Below, one piece after another: positions 50,641-62,865 of a stretch of 64,000 nucleotides of DNA. The DNA comes from Artemia franciscana (Eukaryota; Arthropoda; Branchiopoda; Anostraca; Artemiidae), in the NCBI RefSeq assembly GCF_032884065.1, contig NC_088863.1, positions 62,441,512 to 62,505,511 of the forward strand, given 5' to 3'. A program made the translations under genes and the position numbers. The stretch's first letter is position 1. The number at the start of each line of letters is the position of its first letter. The notes beneath the pieces are model-generated. The model was not told the origin of the DNA. It was given only the letters and a program-made list of their open reading frames with translations, and ran no database searches.

Positions 50641-53600
50641 CCCTTTTCCACAAAACATATTTTCAATGAAAAGTAAAGAGCCCTATCTAGCAAAAACGAG
50701 CAGAAATAAAGTTAAATAATCTACAAAGCGTAAAACTACCATAAACCACTGTCAATAAATAAATAAAACTCAAAACAAACAAGAACTTTAATGAATGGCC
50801 GAGTGAAACTAAAAAATAGCAGAATTTAACATGAGTAGGGCTGTTAGCCCCAACGCCTTCTCATGACCAGAACATGATTTGCATTTTGCTAAAAACAAAA
50901 TGCATTTTAATTGTTTTCACTTTTTTTACTTTCATAAATAAAAATTTTTCAAACTTTTAAGGAACAAATATCTGTATATGTCAATTAAACTGTCAATCCA
51001 TGGTTATTTGTTCTTTTGTTTTTCAGTAAAGTGTAAATTATAATCTTTTCTTGAGAAGGCATGAGGATTATCAGCGCTAGTCATGTTAATTTCTGCTCAT
51101 TTTGAGTTTAACTCGGCTATTTATTTTAATAATAGTATAATTAAATATGATTGTTTAATAATATTTTAATCATATTTTAATTTAATTTTAATAAATTAGT
51201 AGAAGTTGTGGACTAACAATAGAAGTAGTAGCAGTTCAACACTCCCGCTTATGAATGGAAGAAAAAAAAAATTAAATTCTCTAGAACATATAAAGAAAAA
51301 GAAAAATAGAAAAAAGCAGCACAAAGAAAAATCCAAAGAATTCAGAGCATCTTAATATTGTCCAATATGTCATGTTCGGCAAATCATTACTTTGCTTTTA
51401 TGCGACATATCCCTATAACACTGTCTCGAGTAAACTGGCTCGTAATATCTTCTTACATTTGAGGACTTCAAAAAAACTAGTTTCTGGAAAACCATTCTTG
51501 AAAACTAAACTTTCTTTAGTTGTTTTAGAGAATCAAAATCGTGTGTAAAATTTATTGATTCCATGGCCGTTAAAATTGTATTGAGAACTTTAAGAACTAT
51601 TTTCTAAGTTTTTACTAATTTTTTCTGTATATAATCCTCTATTGTTACATATATTTTGTAATTCGAGTTAAGGACTAGTTTTCCAGAATTCTTCGAATAT
51701 ATAGAAACATCACATACCACTTTGTTTGAACACAAATTTGAAAAATATATTGCTTAAATATTTTGTTCATTTGAAGTTTCACTTTTCCTCTTTACTTTCA
51801 TTGGAAAAATGTCTTTCTTTAAAAATTTATATGTGTATAAACTAAAATGGATATCGATGGGACGGATGCAAAAAAAAGAAGAAATGAGTGTAGATAAAGG
51901 CGCCGTCCCTTAAAATTTCTTATCAAAGTTTCTTTGCTTAAATGAAATAAAATTGTAGTTTTTAAAACTTTGACACAAACTAAGACAAAGATAGTTTAGA
52001 CAAAGATGCATCATTCCTTGTATCTTTTTATTTTTTATCCCAGCCTCGTCACATCGAATGGATGATGGAGAAAATCTTGGAGAACTCTTGGAGTGGAGGA
52101 ATCGGGATGAAGCTTGGTGGGTAGAATAAGCAAATGTCCTTGATACGTGATTGACATAACCATACTGGATTCACTCTCTTTGGGGGAGTTGGGGGGAGGG
52201 GTTCAGTGATTTGGTGATTTTGCTTCTGGACGTGCTAGGACGATGAAAATTGGTAGGCGTGTCAGGGAGCTGCACAAATTGACTTGATAAAGTCGTTTTC
52301 CCAGATTTAACCATCTGGGGAGCGAAAGGGAGTGGAAAAATTAGAAAAAAATAGGTATTTAAAACTTACGAGTGGTTGATCGGATCTTAATGAATTTTGA
52401 TATTTAGAAGGACATCTTGACTCAGAGCTCTTATTTTAAATCCTGACCGGCATTAAACCTCTGATTTTTCTTTTAAATCAATCTTTTGATTCTTAGAATT
52501 TTGTTAGAGCTCATACCATATGAGCTCTTGGCTCTTAGCTCTTCTTGCCTCGTCACAAGTGCCATATGAGCTCTTAGCTCTTGTTCTATATAGATGTTTG
52601 TTTTTGTTTGAAATAATTAATATAAATGGAAATTATAGGAATTTTCAGCTTTTTTGCCACAGCCACCTCACATAGAACAATTGATCGCAGCAGGTTAAGT
52701 AGTAACTCATTCTATAGAAAACAGTGCCCTTTTTAAACCAAATTGATAAGAGTGTACCCTTAATTTTGTTTTCAGCCACTCTGTTTCCCAGCATTGATTT
52801 CGGTCAATATATCAAGATAGTTGCCTTAACCAAAACGGTCAAATTGCATTGAAAAATACATAAAAGGGAACATGAAGCGTGCAGTTCCGGGAGTAAGGGC
52901 ATCAAATTACACATATAGCTAATTTAAAATAGGCTCTACTGTCGCTATTCCATTCAGTTCCATTTACAAGACTACTCCCACCAAAACTTTTTACTACAAC
53001 TGCTCCTTTTAAGGACAGGTAGATATGTCACCCCTAGCTGAAATCAGAACCATGAAATCGGTTTTAGTCTGTATAAACAGTGGACCAAAGATGGCCTGTT
53101 TTGACTCAAGTGGGAGCCCTAATATTTTTGGTGATGTCTGTAATAATTAGTTTTAATTTCATCAGTCATTTTGAGCTCTTTTCGTTTGAGGTTTGAAAAA
53201 TTTATGCTTGTAAGAATGCAAGTTGACCATATATAATTTAAATTGTAAAAGTTTTCAGGTTTGAATTTTTGTGTGATTTAACTGGTGCTCATTTTGAGTC
53301 TTAATATAGCTCTTTACTTTTCTTTGAAGAATGTAGTTCTATATCTTGAAACGAGGGAACAGTAAAATAGCGCCTAGTTAAAATGTGCTTGGTGTCTTTG
53401 GTTAATCACTTCAATATTTCTATGTGAGACATGATTTCTTGATTTTAGCCATCATTTTTTGAAAACGTTTTCGTCTTTCGCTGACAAAACTTTGGTATCT
53501 GCTCATCAACAGATACTTCTAAAATAACAATAAATCATACGTAGTTTATAAAATATCTTTTGACTGAAAAAAAATCCAGAAATATCAGCAAAAACAAAAA
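50641..53600. other. Intron sequence, nothing recognised
   Basis: AT-rich sequence with scattered GAGCTCTTAGCTC words near 52500-52590. No coding, RNA or mobile-element features could be supported. Confidence 0.45.
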
Positions 53601-53614
53601 GAACTTGTACATAC

Positions 53615-53747
53615 CAAACATAGTGAAGACTTTACGCACCCAAATAGTTTTCATCCATCCTTTTCGCTTGCAAAGGTCGGCCAGTGGACTTGCAGCCAAA
53701 CTTGCAAACCATGATAATAGATAAGGGAATGAAGTAATCAAAGAATT
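53615..53747 (-). CDS. SLC17-type transporter, second visible exon
   Basis: 133 bases, beginning NSLITSFPYLLSWFASLAAS and ending RKVFTMFG. With the previous exon it reads GFDIKS-NSLITSFPYLLSW, the usual SLC17 transition into helix 8. ADLCKRKGWMKTIWVRKVF corresponds to the cytoplasmic loop with the conserved Arg-Lys before the next helix. The acceptor is TTTCAG at 53748-53753 and the donor starts GTATGT at 53614. The exon ends in phase 1. Confidence 0.9.
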
Positions 53748-53759
53748 CTGAAATAAAAC

Positions 53760-54965
53760 AGATTAAAATTTATGGTTATCACTAAAATTAGGTCTTTGGT
53801 AGTTGATCCAGTGCTTTTTTGAATGCTTTTTGGAATATAAATTTACCGAAATTTATACCGCATAATACCAACAAATAAAAGTGAGCATTATATTATCAGG
53901 CTGAATATAAGAGGTAAAGGAGCTCTTTGTGATATTTGGTAATTTCAGCAATTAAATCACTTCTTAGCCATAAAAAGTTCCTAGTTTGGGTCCAAAAAGA
54001 GACTCCTAGGAATTTTTTTTTTCTGTGTATCTCTTGGTTATAACAGCCATGGATATTTTATGTAAAGATAAATATAGTTTTGATTCTTATGATTTCAAGT
54101 ATTTGGTTCCCAGTCAACTCGGGTTGAGGTTATAGATGATAAAAGATTTGTTTTCAGATTTATGCTATTAAATAATTAATGGCTTAAGTCTTCCTATCCT
54201 AACCATTTTAGAAAGTAATAACCCCACTGGTGCCCTCTCTGATGTGCTAACATGCAATCATCGGTCTGTATTTTCCCCCTAACACTGGAATCAGAAACGA
54301 ACAACCCCGATTTCAGATACTAAGCACATCTTCTCTGTCTTTCTAAATGCAGCTATCTCCCCATTTCTTTCTAGCTATATCTTTCCCTCTTTTTTATTAA
54401 GTCATAGCAAATTTATTCTGCATCTCCATTCAAAAGTACAGTAATTGCCGCATTCAAAATTATGGAAGTGCAAACTGGAAATATGCAATTATGGAAAAAT
54501 CATGGAAACAGGCAAACTGGACATTTTGATGGAATAAAAGTTCACAAAAAGAACATCAGTGACTTGCTAAAATACCTGCTGAACAAATCCAAAAACCGTC
54601 CCATTCTGTGATAGTGAACCAAATAAACTAACTAAAATGGAATTAAGGAAAATTTTCAAGATCAAGTGCGGTAGTGCCAGCTGAAGAACTGTTGATTTGG
54701 AGGGTACCCAAAGTAACCGAAAAATAATTACTGTTTCCAAGCCTGACACTTCTGCAACCGAGAATGCGCTTAGTAGCTGTAACAGCTCCATCTCCACTAA
54801 AGTTAATAGTCGCGCTCATTTTGTAATCAATGAACGTATTCCAAATGGTAGGGTGTCTGATGATGTCAAAGGTCTTGTGCCAAACTGCAGCAAAATATAA
54901 CAAATTGGCAAAATCAAATCTTACCGACTGAAAATTGAAACATGAATTTTTACTGGGAATGAGTC
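53760..54965. other. Intron sequence, weak frames only
   Basis: Open frames at 54567-54903 (minus) and 54697-54900 (plus) overlap one another and match nothing I know. Neither continues the transporter reading frame. Confidence 0.4.
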
Positions 54966-54969
54966 TCTA

Positions 54970-54981
54970 AAAGTAATTTAA
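54970..54981. repeat. SINE target-site duplication, left copy
   Basis: AAAGTAATTTAA, repeated exactly at 55278-55289. Confidence 0.85.
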
Positions 54982-55277
54982 AGGTAAAGGTAAAGGATAC
55001 GGCATTAGACTTTACAGTCCGTACCGGCGGTGCTGATCTCCGTTTCTTGGCCCTTCAGCCAAGAAGTGCAATGGGGGGTTGGGGGCCAGCCAACCTCTGC
55101 TTTTGCACACCCATCCTGTTTAACTTCCCCAGATTTTTCCAGGTACCCATTTAGAGCTGGGTCGACTCTGACTAAGCTTACAGAGTCACGCCACTGACCC
55201 CTGTCCCAAACCGAAAAATTGGGTACACCGGGATTCGAACCCGCGTCCTCTCAGACAAGGGGTCCCGAATCCAGCGC
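54982..55277 (-). mobile_element. tRNA-derived SINE, 5'-truncated
   Basis: On the minus strand it begins within a tRNA-like anticodon region (GACCCCTTGTCTGAGAGGAC), then GGGTTCGAATCCCGG, a canonical B box/T-arm. A non-tRNA body of about 200 bases follows, ending in a CTTTAC-repeat tail. The A box half of the tRNA head is missing. The unit is bounded by a 12-bp direct repeat, AAAGTAATTTAA, at 54970-54981 and 55278-55289. That length is expected of LINE-driven insertion. It lies in an intron of the transporter gene, in the same orientation. Confidence 0.85.
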
Positions 55278-55289
55278 AAAGTAATTTAA
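55278..55289. repeat. SINE target-site duplication, right copy
   Basis: An exact copy of AAAGTAATTTAA at 54970-54981. The degenerate hairpin terminus starts immediately after it. Confidence 0.85.
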
Positions 55290-55632
55290 CCAATAAAAAA
55301 AAACTTTTTTTTAACTAAAAGTAAGGAGCAACATCAAAAACCAAAACGAAAAGAAATTATTCTCTATACACAAAGATTGACTCTTTCCTCAATACCTTTC
55401 TCTTTACGCTAGGACTTTTAGAACTTTCACAAAACCTTTATATTCTAATTAAATGACCCCTATGTTTCAAGAGTCGTTTCTAAAAAACTGGCACAAACAG
55501 TCAAACTTAGTGTAAAGAGCAAGGCATTGACGAGCGGGACAACCGCTTCACATATAGAATAATTTCTGGTATTTTTGAGATTTAATGTTGCTCCTTACTT
55601 TCACTTCAAAAACTTGTATTTTTAAATTTAGG
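55290..55632 (+). repeat. Degenerate hairpin-element terminus
   Basis: Starts at an A-rich run, then AAAGTAAGGAGCAACATCAA, with the inverted partner near the end (AATGTTGCTCCTTACTTTCA). Only the terminal hairpin module is present, not the CAAACAG end. It begins directly beside the right target duplication of the SINE at 54982-55277 and lies in an intron of the transporter gene. Confidence 0.65.
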
Positions 55633-55639
55633 TTCTGGC

Positions 55640-56620
55640 CGTTTCTTATAAAATCAGGCTTATCCTCCATGAAAAATCTCCCTCCTTACGGGAAACTCCC
55701 CCGTGGATATTTCCTCTCACGTAAAATACAACCAACTGTCTAAAATTCCTTCCTGGAAGTTCTATCGTTGCTGGAAATCCCTTCCCCCTCCCCCTTCAAT
55801 TTCTTGCCAACGATTTAGCCTGAAAAAAATTTCTTGGCCTGCTTTCGCTTGAAGAATACTTTTATTCTTAATCATTTTCTTGGTCACTCCGGAAACCCTG
55901 CATTCGCCGGAAATCGCATCACGATAAAATTGCTATGAAAAAAAAAATGTATACTGATTGGTGGTAAAGTCTGACTTCTTCAGTTTTCTTGCTTAAGAAT
56001 TAGTATTTACGATTTTAATTATAATTTAGGACAAAATTAGAACATATAGTCAAAAGTAGAATTGCTTAATGAGTTTTTAATAATATTTCTACAACAGAAT
56101 TTGGATGGACGAAAGGGGTATCATTATTTATATGGATGGAAATTCTGCTTGACTTTTTACCTTATTTGCGGAAGTGAGTCTTTTCTTGATGTCATGGCGT
56201 CCAAGTGGACCTTAAATTAGAAGTAGTGCCTTTGTAAAATTACGTTTTTTTCATTGGACCTTTAACTTTTTCCACCTCTGTTTCCTTTAATTGTTCAGGT
56301 GATGGGACTAAACATTCTCTTTCTTCAAACGATTTATCTAGTACAGGTTTTTATTTTTTAAAGATGGGGTAGGCATTGATAACCACCTTTGTTTAGTTTA
56401 ATTGTTTAGGTGCTGGGAGAAAAACTTCTTTTTCTTCCAACGACTTATCTAGTCTAGGTGCAAACTGTTCAAATAGGTTCAATGTTCAAAGGTATGAATA
56501 CAAATTGCCGGGCTTAGGTTTTCTCTAATAAAGGTATGGTATACATTGATGATCTTATCCATGTCAAAATACCAAACCAAATCCTCATCAAAACATGAAG
56601 GACATGTTTTGATTGCAGAT
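55640..56620. other. Intron sequence, nothing recognised
   Basis: No features could be supported. Confidence 0.45.
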
Positions 56621-56639
56621 GTCCAGGTTGAATGTCACT

Positions 56640-56841
56640 TACTCGTTCACATGTTCGGTCTTGCATGTGTACTAATCACGTGTGTCTTTGCTCTTCATTT
56701 TTCATTTTTACATGCTGCCACTGTTCTTCTAATTGCGTGTGTATTTGCTCTTTATTTACATTTTTGACTCGATCACATAATCGGTGTCGCATGTCTTCTA
56801 ACCACGAGTATCTTTGCTCTTCATTTTTCATTTTGACACGT

Positions 56842-56845
<4 letters not shown>
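56640..56845. repeat. Three-copy tandem repeat, period about 63
   Basis: The phrase CTAATCACGTGTGTCTTTGC, followed by TCTTCATTTTTC, occurs at about 56672 and again with changes at about 56733 and 56798. The overlapping open frames here arise from the repeat. Confidence 0.75.
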
Positions 56846-56895
<50 letters not shown>

Positions 56896-56926
56896 GAAAA
56901 GAGAAATCACCAATGCTACAGCACAA

Positions 56927-56993
<67 letters not shown>
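56844..56993. repeat. (TA)n, (CA)n and poly-A tracts
   Basis: (TA)n at 56844-56893, (CA)n ending near 56938, then about 54 consecutive A to 56993. The poly-A could be the tail of an old retroposed insert, but no body is identifiable. Confidence 0.9.
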
Positions 56994-56996
<3 letters not shown>

Positions 56997-57099
56997 ACAG
57001 AAGGAGAAAAGGAAGACTGTTTTCCTAAATTAGTGATTAATATAGACCAGCACTTGAATGAGGCCTTAACCCTACTCATCCATACAATCACATAGGTCA

Positions 57100-57795
57100 T
57101 TTTTTTAATTTAATTACATATTAGCTCAAGTGTCATTATATATATCAAAGTAAAAACTTTCATTAGTGCTTACTTAGGTCAATAGCTTTACCATAGAGAA
57201 GGTTCAACTTGTATCCTTCTTCTTAAATGGAGAGTCTTATAACCGCTACACTGTGATTTCTGAAGGAGGGTATCCTAGCTATCGTTATGATACTTAAAAA
57301 CATTTCTTTGTGACAAACGCATATTGAACACATATCGTATTATGAATTACATATTCGAAACTTCTCTCTTATCCTTAGCATAGCGTGGTCTGAATCTTTC
57401 TTATTAAAATGAGACTGTCATCGCTGTTGTGCCGTAAGACCTAAAAGTTTTGCTTTGTAAATAGCGATCCTCACTGCAGAGAAGACAACACTCAATCGTC
57501 TGTTTCTAAAGAAGAGTACCATTACCACCGTACTGCGATAGCTAATAAGCAGCCATAGTAATGAGGCACAGATGTTTTAACTACACCAACCTAGACTTAA
57601 AGGTTAAACCTTGTTAGTAGAAGGCAATCAGTGGAACCCCACAGTAGCTGAAGATTGATCGAGGCAGTCTTGGGCCTCTGTTCAGGGACCTCTGGAACTT
57701 CGGCCCTCATAAACAAGGGCCGAACCTTTACAAGGTCAATGCTCAAGCCTTGGACCCGTGAATGCCTGTTATCATAGCATAACTTCAATTTTTTT
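57100..57795. other. Intron sequence, nothing recognised
   Basis: Slightly more GC-rich around 57600-57780, with an open minus frame running into the TA tract. No protein family is recognised. Confidence 0.4.
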
Positions 57796-57815
57796 TTGGT
57801 TTTAGTTTTTTTTAA

Positions 57816-57943
<128 letters not shown>

Positions 57944-58234
57944 GGATATTGAAATTTTCAACTTTCAAGTTCAACAAATTATAAATTTCTTCAATTCAAA
58001 TGATTGCATAGACACGCAAACAAAAATTCAAAACCTGACAGACAATCCCAGCCCTGAAAAATTTACAGGGCTTATAAAGTGTGACGGTCTCTTTCAATCG
58101 TAACTCTAGTAATTTTCGTTTCGTGGAGTAAAAATAATACGAATTTCTGATCCAAGACAAATTTGAAGTATTGATTTGGATTTTCCTTCGAATTTCTTAG
58201 AAAAAAATCTTGAAAGTATTAACCAAATACTTAC

Positions 58235-58384
58235 ACTCTTGATGTCAAATCCAAAAATATTTTTCATGTAAATGGGGAGCTCAGTAAGCAGGATCAGAAA
58301 TCCCCAATTATGACCAATATTGCAAAACAGAATAGCATAAAATGGTAGCGAAGTAAATATTGACTTCCATGGCACAGATGCAGA
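58235..58384 (-). CDS. SLC17-type transporter, first visible exon (50 codons)
   Basis: The acceptor TATAG ends at 58385 and the donor GTAAGT begins at 58234. The 50 codons start SASVPWKSIFTSLPFYAILF and include GHNWGFLILLTELPIYMKN and GFDIKS. In SLC17 proteins this is the short loop after the central cytoplasmic region, transmembrane helix 7, and the conserved TELPxYMK segment. The exon is phase 0 at both ends. The preceding exon is not found between here and the N run at 58571, nor on its far side, where Helitron sequence begins. Confidence 0.9.
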
Positions 58385-58570
58385 CTATAAGAAAGTAAAT
58401 ATTTATAAAACAAAAATATAAGATAATCCGACTCTATATACAAGTATCTAAATAAAAAAAAATTAACTGGACAAAAATTAAAATAATATTTTCGTTATTA
58501 AAGGTTATATAAATGCCAAGTCTATACTTCATAATCATATTAACAGAAATATAAATCTACGACATGAGAG

Positions 58571-58670
58571 NNNNNNNNNNNNNNNNNNNNNNNNNNNNNN
58601 NNNNNNNNNNNNNNNNNNNNNNNNNNNNNNNNNNNNNNNNNNNNNNNNNNNNNNNNNNNNNNNNNNNNNN
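58571..58670. other. Assembly gap (100 N)
   Basis: Exactly 100 unknown bases, the conventional size for a gap of unknown length. It interrupts the Helitron Rep-region frame on its high-coordinate side and lies 187 bases before the first visible transporter exon. The junction across it is therefore not proven contiguous. Confidence 0.98.
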
Positions 58671-60193
58671 TCAGGCGGATATATAGCAAACGTTCTGATT
58701 CAATTTTAGCATACATATCAACGACAAATTGGTGAAACAATTCACGGCATTTTAAAATATTATTTTCTTCATCCTGCCGAATCATTAGTCTATAGGAATA
58801 ATAATGCATTTCACTGCATTTCTTATTCATTTCTTTGTTAGTCGCTGGATTCATCAATTTAATATTAAAGTGATAGCCGTCGGCTCCATCCCAAAAAATG
58901 ATAGGATATTATAGGGCATCGTAGCATCGATGAGTTTCAGCAATTCTTAACAACTGAGCGTTTCGCTATGAAGAATAATATCTCGAGGTAAAAACTGATC
59001 ACCGACCATAACGATTGCCACTTCGTCGATAGTTGGAGCATTGTATCTACGCACATGTTGGCCAGGAGGCGTTTTGTCAGCGGAAATAACAATTTTATGC
59101 GTATCAGTAGGCATCAAATCGATGGCTGTTTTGAACAGACGCACTAAATTATTATTTTCGTGGAAAAGATGTTGCAATTGGGAAACGATTGTCCTTTCAA
59201 CGTTGGGAGAAATTTCGCAAAGTGCATTCAATTCAGAATTTCTATCACTGATGAAGTACAATTGTAAAAATTTATGATTCTCGCCTGAGAATGATAGAAG
59301 GGACCCTGCTCTATGATAAATTTGCCCTTTTACTTTGAAAGTAGACATAAATTGATCTGGATTTTCGATTTGGGCTCCAAACGACGTCATTTGGAAACAT
59401 GAGTTGTATTTTCTGATTTTTGACAAAAAACGCTTAGATTCTGACGTAGTTCCAGTAAGGAAAGTCTTCAATGGCTCTGGTGGTGCAGCCAATAGAGGAA
59501 GTTTAACTTTTCCTGAGGCGCAACACATTCCCATTGTTTCACCATTGAATTTCAAGGCCTTGCAATAGGGACAAATTTTAGACATTGTCCCGATTTGAAC
59601 ACATCTACTCAAGCTATAATCATCGACTGGGTTGTATATGAATGCCAGGCGATAACTTTCAGGTTGCTCTGATTCCTCGGCACGCTTTCTTTTCTTACTT
59701 TCTCTATCAGCAGCAAGCCTGATTTCTTGCTGTTCTTGTGATTCCTCGGCACGCTTTCTTTTCTTACTTTCTCTATCAGCAGCAAGCCTGATTTCTTGCT
59801 GTTCTTGTAATTCCTCGGCACGCTTCTTTTTTCACTTTCTCTTTTAGCAGCAAGTCTGCTTCCGCGTTGCTCTGGTAGTTCCTCGGCACGCTTTCTGTTC
59901 ATTCTTTCTCTATCAGCCTCAAGCCTGTTTCCTTGCTGTTCTTTTGATTCCTCGGCACGCTTTCTGTTCTTTCTTTCTCTATCAGCCTCAAGCCTGTTTC
60001 CTTGCTGTTCTTTTGATTCCTCGGCACGCCTTCTTTTAGCAGCAAGTCTGCTTTCGCGTTGCTCTGGTAGTTCCTTGGCACGCTTTCTTTTCTGACTTTC
60101 TCTATCAGCAGCAAGTTTTTTGGCATAGACTCTTTGAGCATCTTCATCGGCTTTTGCCATGGTAAGTTCATCTGTCATTGTAAACTTAAACAT
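58671..60193 (-). pseudogene. Helitron transposase N-terminal and Rep region, broken
   Basis: Possible start at 60193. Roughly six to seven repeats of about 28 residues (RLAADRE.KRKRAEE.EQ type, 60140-59660) form a basic, probably coiled-coil N-terminus. A zinc-finger-like block follows (CPYCKALKFNGETMGMCC, about 59580-59530), then the Helitron-specific stretch ending at 58947. Next come YHFNIKLMNP and MHYYSYRLMIRQ (about 58870-58780), just before the Rep nicking domain, which would lie in or beyond the gap. Breaks: a frameshift near 59821-59832 within the repeats, another near 58955-58975, and an in-frame TAA at 58909-58911. It normally encodes the rolling-circle nickase-helicase. This copy cannot make it. 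Confidence 0.82.
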
Positions 60194-60358
60194 TAATAGA
60201 TTTCTACGTGAACATATGTCTTAAATATCTTGAATGACGTCTCCGTCAAAGCAAAAAAGACGACAACTAATTTCATGACGTCAGTCAACACAGAAACATG
60301 ACGTCACCTGATCCACAGACAGACACACAGACAGACAACTTATTTTTATATATATAGA
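58671..60358 (-). mobile_element. Helitron H4, 5' part, cut by the gap
   Basis: The minus strand starts TCTATATATATAAAAATAAG at 60358. CTGTCTGTGGATCAGG with TGACGTCA repeats follows, then the N-terminal half of a Helitron protein. It is truncated at the N run. The 3' half (helicase, hairpin, CTAG) is not seen on the far side. Confidence 0.85.
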
Positions 60359-60362
60359 TATA

Positions 60363-60576
60363 CTAGCTGTTACAATTAAAAATTTCTCTTTGAACGACCT
60401 TCTTACAATTAAAATTTTCTCTTTGAACGATCTTCTTAAATACTTATAATGACGTCATATACTAAGCATCGTCATAACAAACATGACGACAACTAACTTT
60501 ATGACGACATACAGCTCAATCCTTATAATGACGTCAGTCGACAGACAGACAAACAAATTATTTTTATATATATAGA
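60363..60576 (-). mobile_element. Miniature Helitron H3 (214 bp)
   Basis: The minus strand begins TCTATATATATAAAAATAAT at 60576 and ends AACAGCTAG at 60363. It is directly followed by a few bases and the TC start of H4 at 60358. It has TGACGTCA-type repeats and a duplicated phrase CGTTCAAAGAGAAA near the 3' end, but not the 12-bp GC hairpin of its neighbours. It contains no coding sequence. Confidence 0.65.
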
Positions 60577-60719
60577 CTAGCTGTTGGGGTGGCGCTTCGC
60601 GCCACCCCATAACCTAGTTCGTGGGGGCACTAAGCGCCCCCCAGGCCCCCAGTGCGTGCAAGTCGTTGAGCGCCATATTAGTTACGCGCCATTGTAGTTG
60701 TGTCCCTGTGTCCCACCTG

Positions 60720-60823
<104 letters not shown>

Positions 60824-60834
60824 TTAACTACGTA

Positions 60835-61015
60835 AAATTTGCGAATATACAACATCCTTCGCTGTCCCATTGTCTGTGCATATAAATAGATTGTCAGGTT
60901 TACCGACTCTTGAACATGCAACATATAATTGTCCATGGGAAAAACAATCCGTATTCAGATCTATACCTCAATATTCTAATGATTGCTCTTGAGCTTTGTT
61001 GATGGTGTTTGCTAG
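60835..61015 (-). pseudogene. Decayed 3' end of Helitron helicase gene
   Basis: The minus-strand frame gives TINKAQEQSLEY, a stop, GIDLNTDCF and VGKPDNLF. It is homologous to the end of the intact frame in H1. Confidence 0.7.
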
Positions 61016-62141
61016 TCGAACATTCTCTGTGCCCCCGTCGTCATTTATATATCCCCCTGTGCCTTTCCGGCGTCCCTGTTGTAGTTGTGTCCCTGTGTCC
61101 CGGTCATCATTTATATTCCCTGTGTCCCGGTCGTCATTTGCGTCCCGGTGTCCCAGTCTGTAATTTCTCTTTGAGTGTCCCGGTCGTCATTTATATTCCC
61201 TGTGTCCAGATGTCCGGTCGTCATTTGTGTCCCGGTGTCCCGGCCTGTAATTTCTCTTCAAACATTCCCTGTGTCCGGGTCGTCATTTATTTATCCCCCC
61301 TGTGCCCCCGGCGTCACTGTTGTAGTTGTGTCCCTGTGTCCCGGTCATCATTTATATTCCCTGTGTCCCGGTCGTTATTCGTGTCCCGGTGTCCCAGTCT
61401 GTAATTTCTCTTTGAGTGTCCCGGTCGTCATTTATATTCCCTGTGTCCCGGTGTCCCGGTCTGTATATACATTCGTTTTTGAATTGGTCTTTTTTTTAGT
61501 TTTTAGTTTTTTACCTTTTGTTTTAGTTTTTTTTAGTTATACCTCATGATTCTAATGATTGCCCTTGAGCTTTGTTGGTGGTGATTGCTACTCAAACATT
61601 CCATATGTCCCCGTCGTCATTTATATATCCCCCTGTGCCCCCTGGCGTCCCCGTTGTAGTTGTGTCCCTGTGTCCCGGTGCCATTTATATTCCCTGTGTC
61701 CAGGTCGTCATTTGTGTCCCGGTGTCCCGGTCTGTATATACATTCGTTTTTGAAATGGTATACGATGAAATAAATTTTTGTGTTTTTCCCCTTTTTTTTC
61801 TTTTTAGTTTTTTTTTTGTTTTTACCTTTTTTTAGTTTTTTTTAGTTTTCTTCTTTTTTCTTTTAGTTTTTTTTATTTTTATTTTTTTAGTTTTGTTTTT
61901 CTCCTTTATTTTTAAGTTTTTTCCTTTTTTCATTTTCTTTTCTTTATTAGTTTTTTTAGTTTTTAGTTTTTTTATTAGTTTTTAGTTTTTTTTCTTTTTA
62001 GTTTTTTTGTAGTTTTTACTTTTTTTTTAGTTTTTTTAGTTTTTTTGGCTTGAATACATTCGTTTTTGAATTGGTATATGATGAAATAATTCAGATGTCA
62101 TATGCGGACAGACAGACAGACAGACATAACACATAAACAAC

Positions 62142-62365
<224 letters not shown>

Positions 62366-62538
62366 TAGCTGTTGGGGTGGCGCTTCGCGCCACCCCAGCA
62401 CCTAGTTGGTGGGGCAATTTACGTACCACCCCAAGCCCCTCCGCGCGCGTAAGTCGTTACGCGCCATATTAGTTACGCGCCATTGTAGTTGTGTCCCTGT
62501 GTCCCATTTGTGAATATAGATAGATTTATATATGTGTT

Positions 62539-62865
62539 TCAAACTACGTAAAAATTGCGAATATACAACATTCTTGGCTTTCCCATTGTCTGTCCATATA
62601 CAAAGCCGTATGTACTAATAAAAATAAGTATTTTTTTTACGGCAAGTCGCGTGCCATTGCAAAGCTTTGGTGGGTTGATATTTCTTAAAAGTATTATTGG
62701 TACGCCTATTTTTAGTTGTAGCAGGTGTGGTGGACACCCTGAAGGATCTATGGAATTTAAAAATTCAGATGGATAATTAACCGCTTCATTTGGTTCCGAA
62801 ATACAAATTAACTGCGTAAAACTTGCGAATATACAACATTCTTCACTGTCCAATTCTCGCTGCAT
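62539..62865 (-). pseudogene. Duplicated helicase gene fragment
   Basis: The minus frame repeats [37 protein letters not shown] and [13 protein letters not shown], already present at 63138-63305 in the main frame. It then runs into a second copy of the gene-end phrase [10 protein letters not shown]. The fragment sits downstream of the real stop, so it is a local direct duplication, not an added domain. Confidence 0.75.

Noticed and set aside
54567-54903. Overlapping frames on both strands between transporter exons
   Set aside because: Neither has transporter features or compatible splice phases, and no family is recognised.
55200-55277. A tRNA gene around the GGGTTCGAATCCC box
   Set aside because: Only the T-arm and part of the anticodon arm are present, there is no acceptor pairing, and the unit has a SINE body, tail and target duplication.
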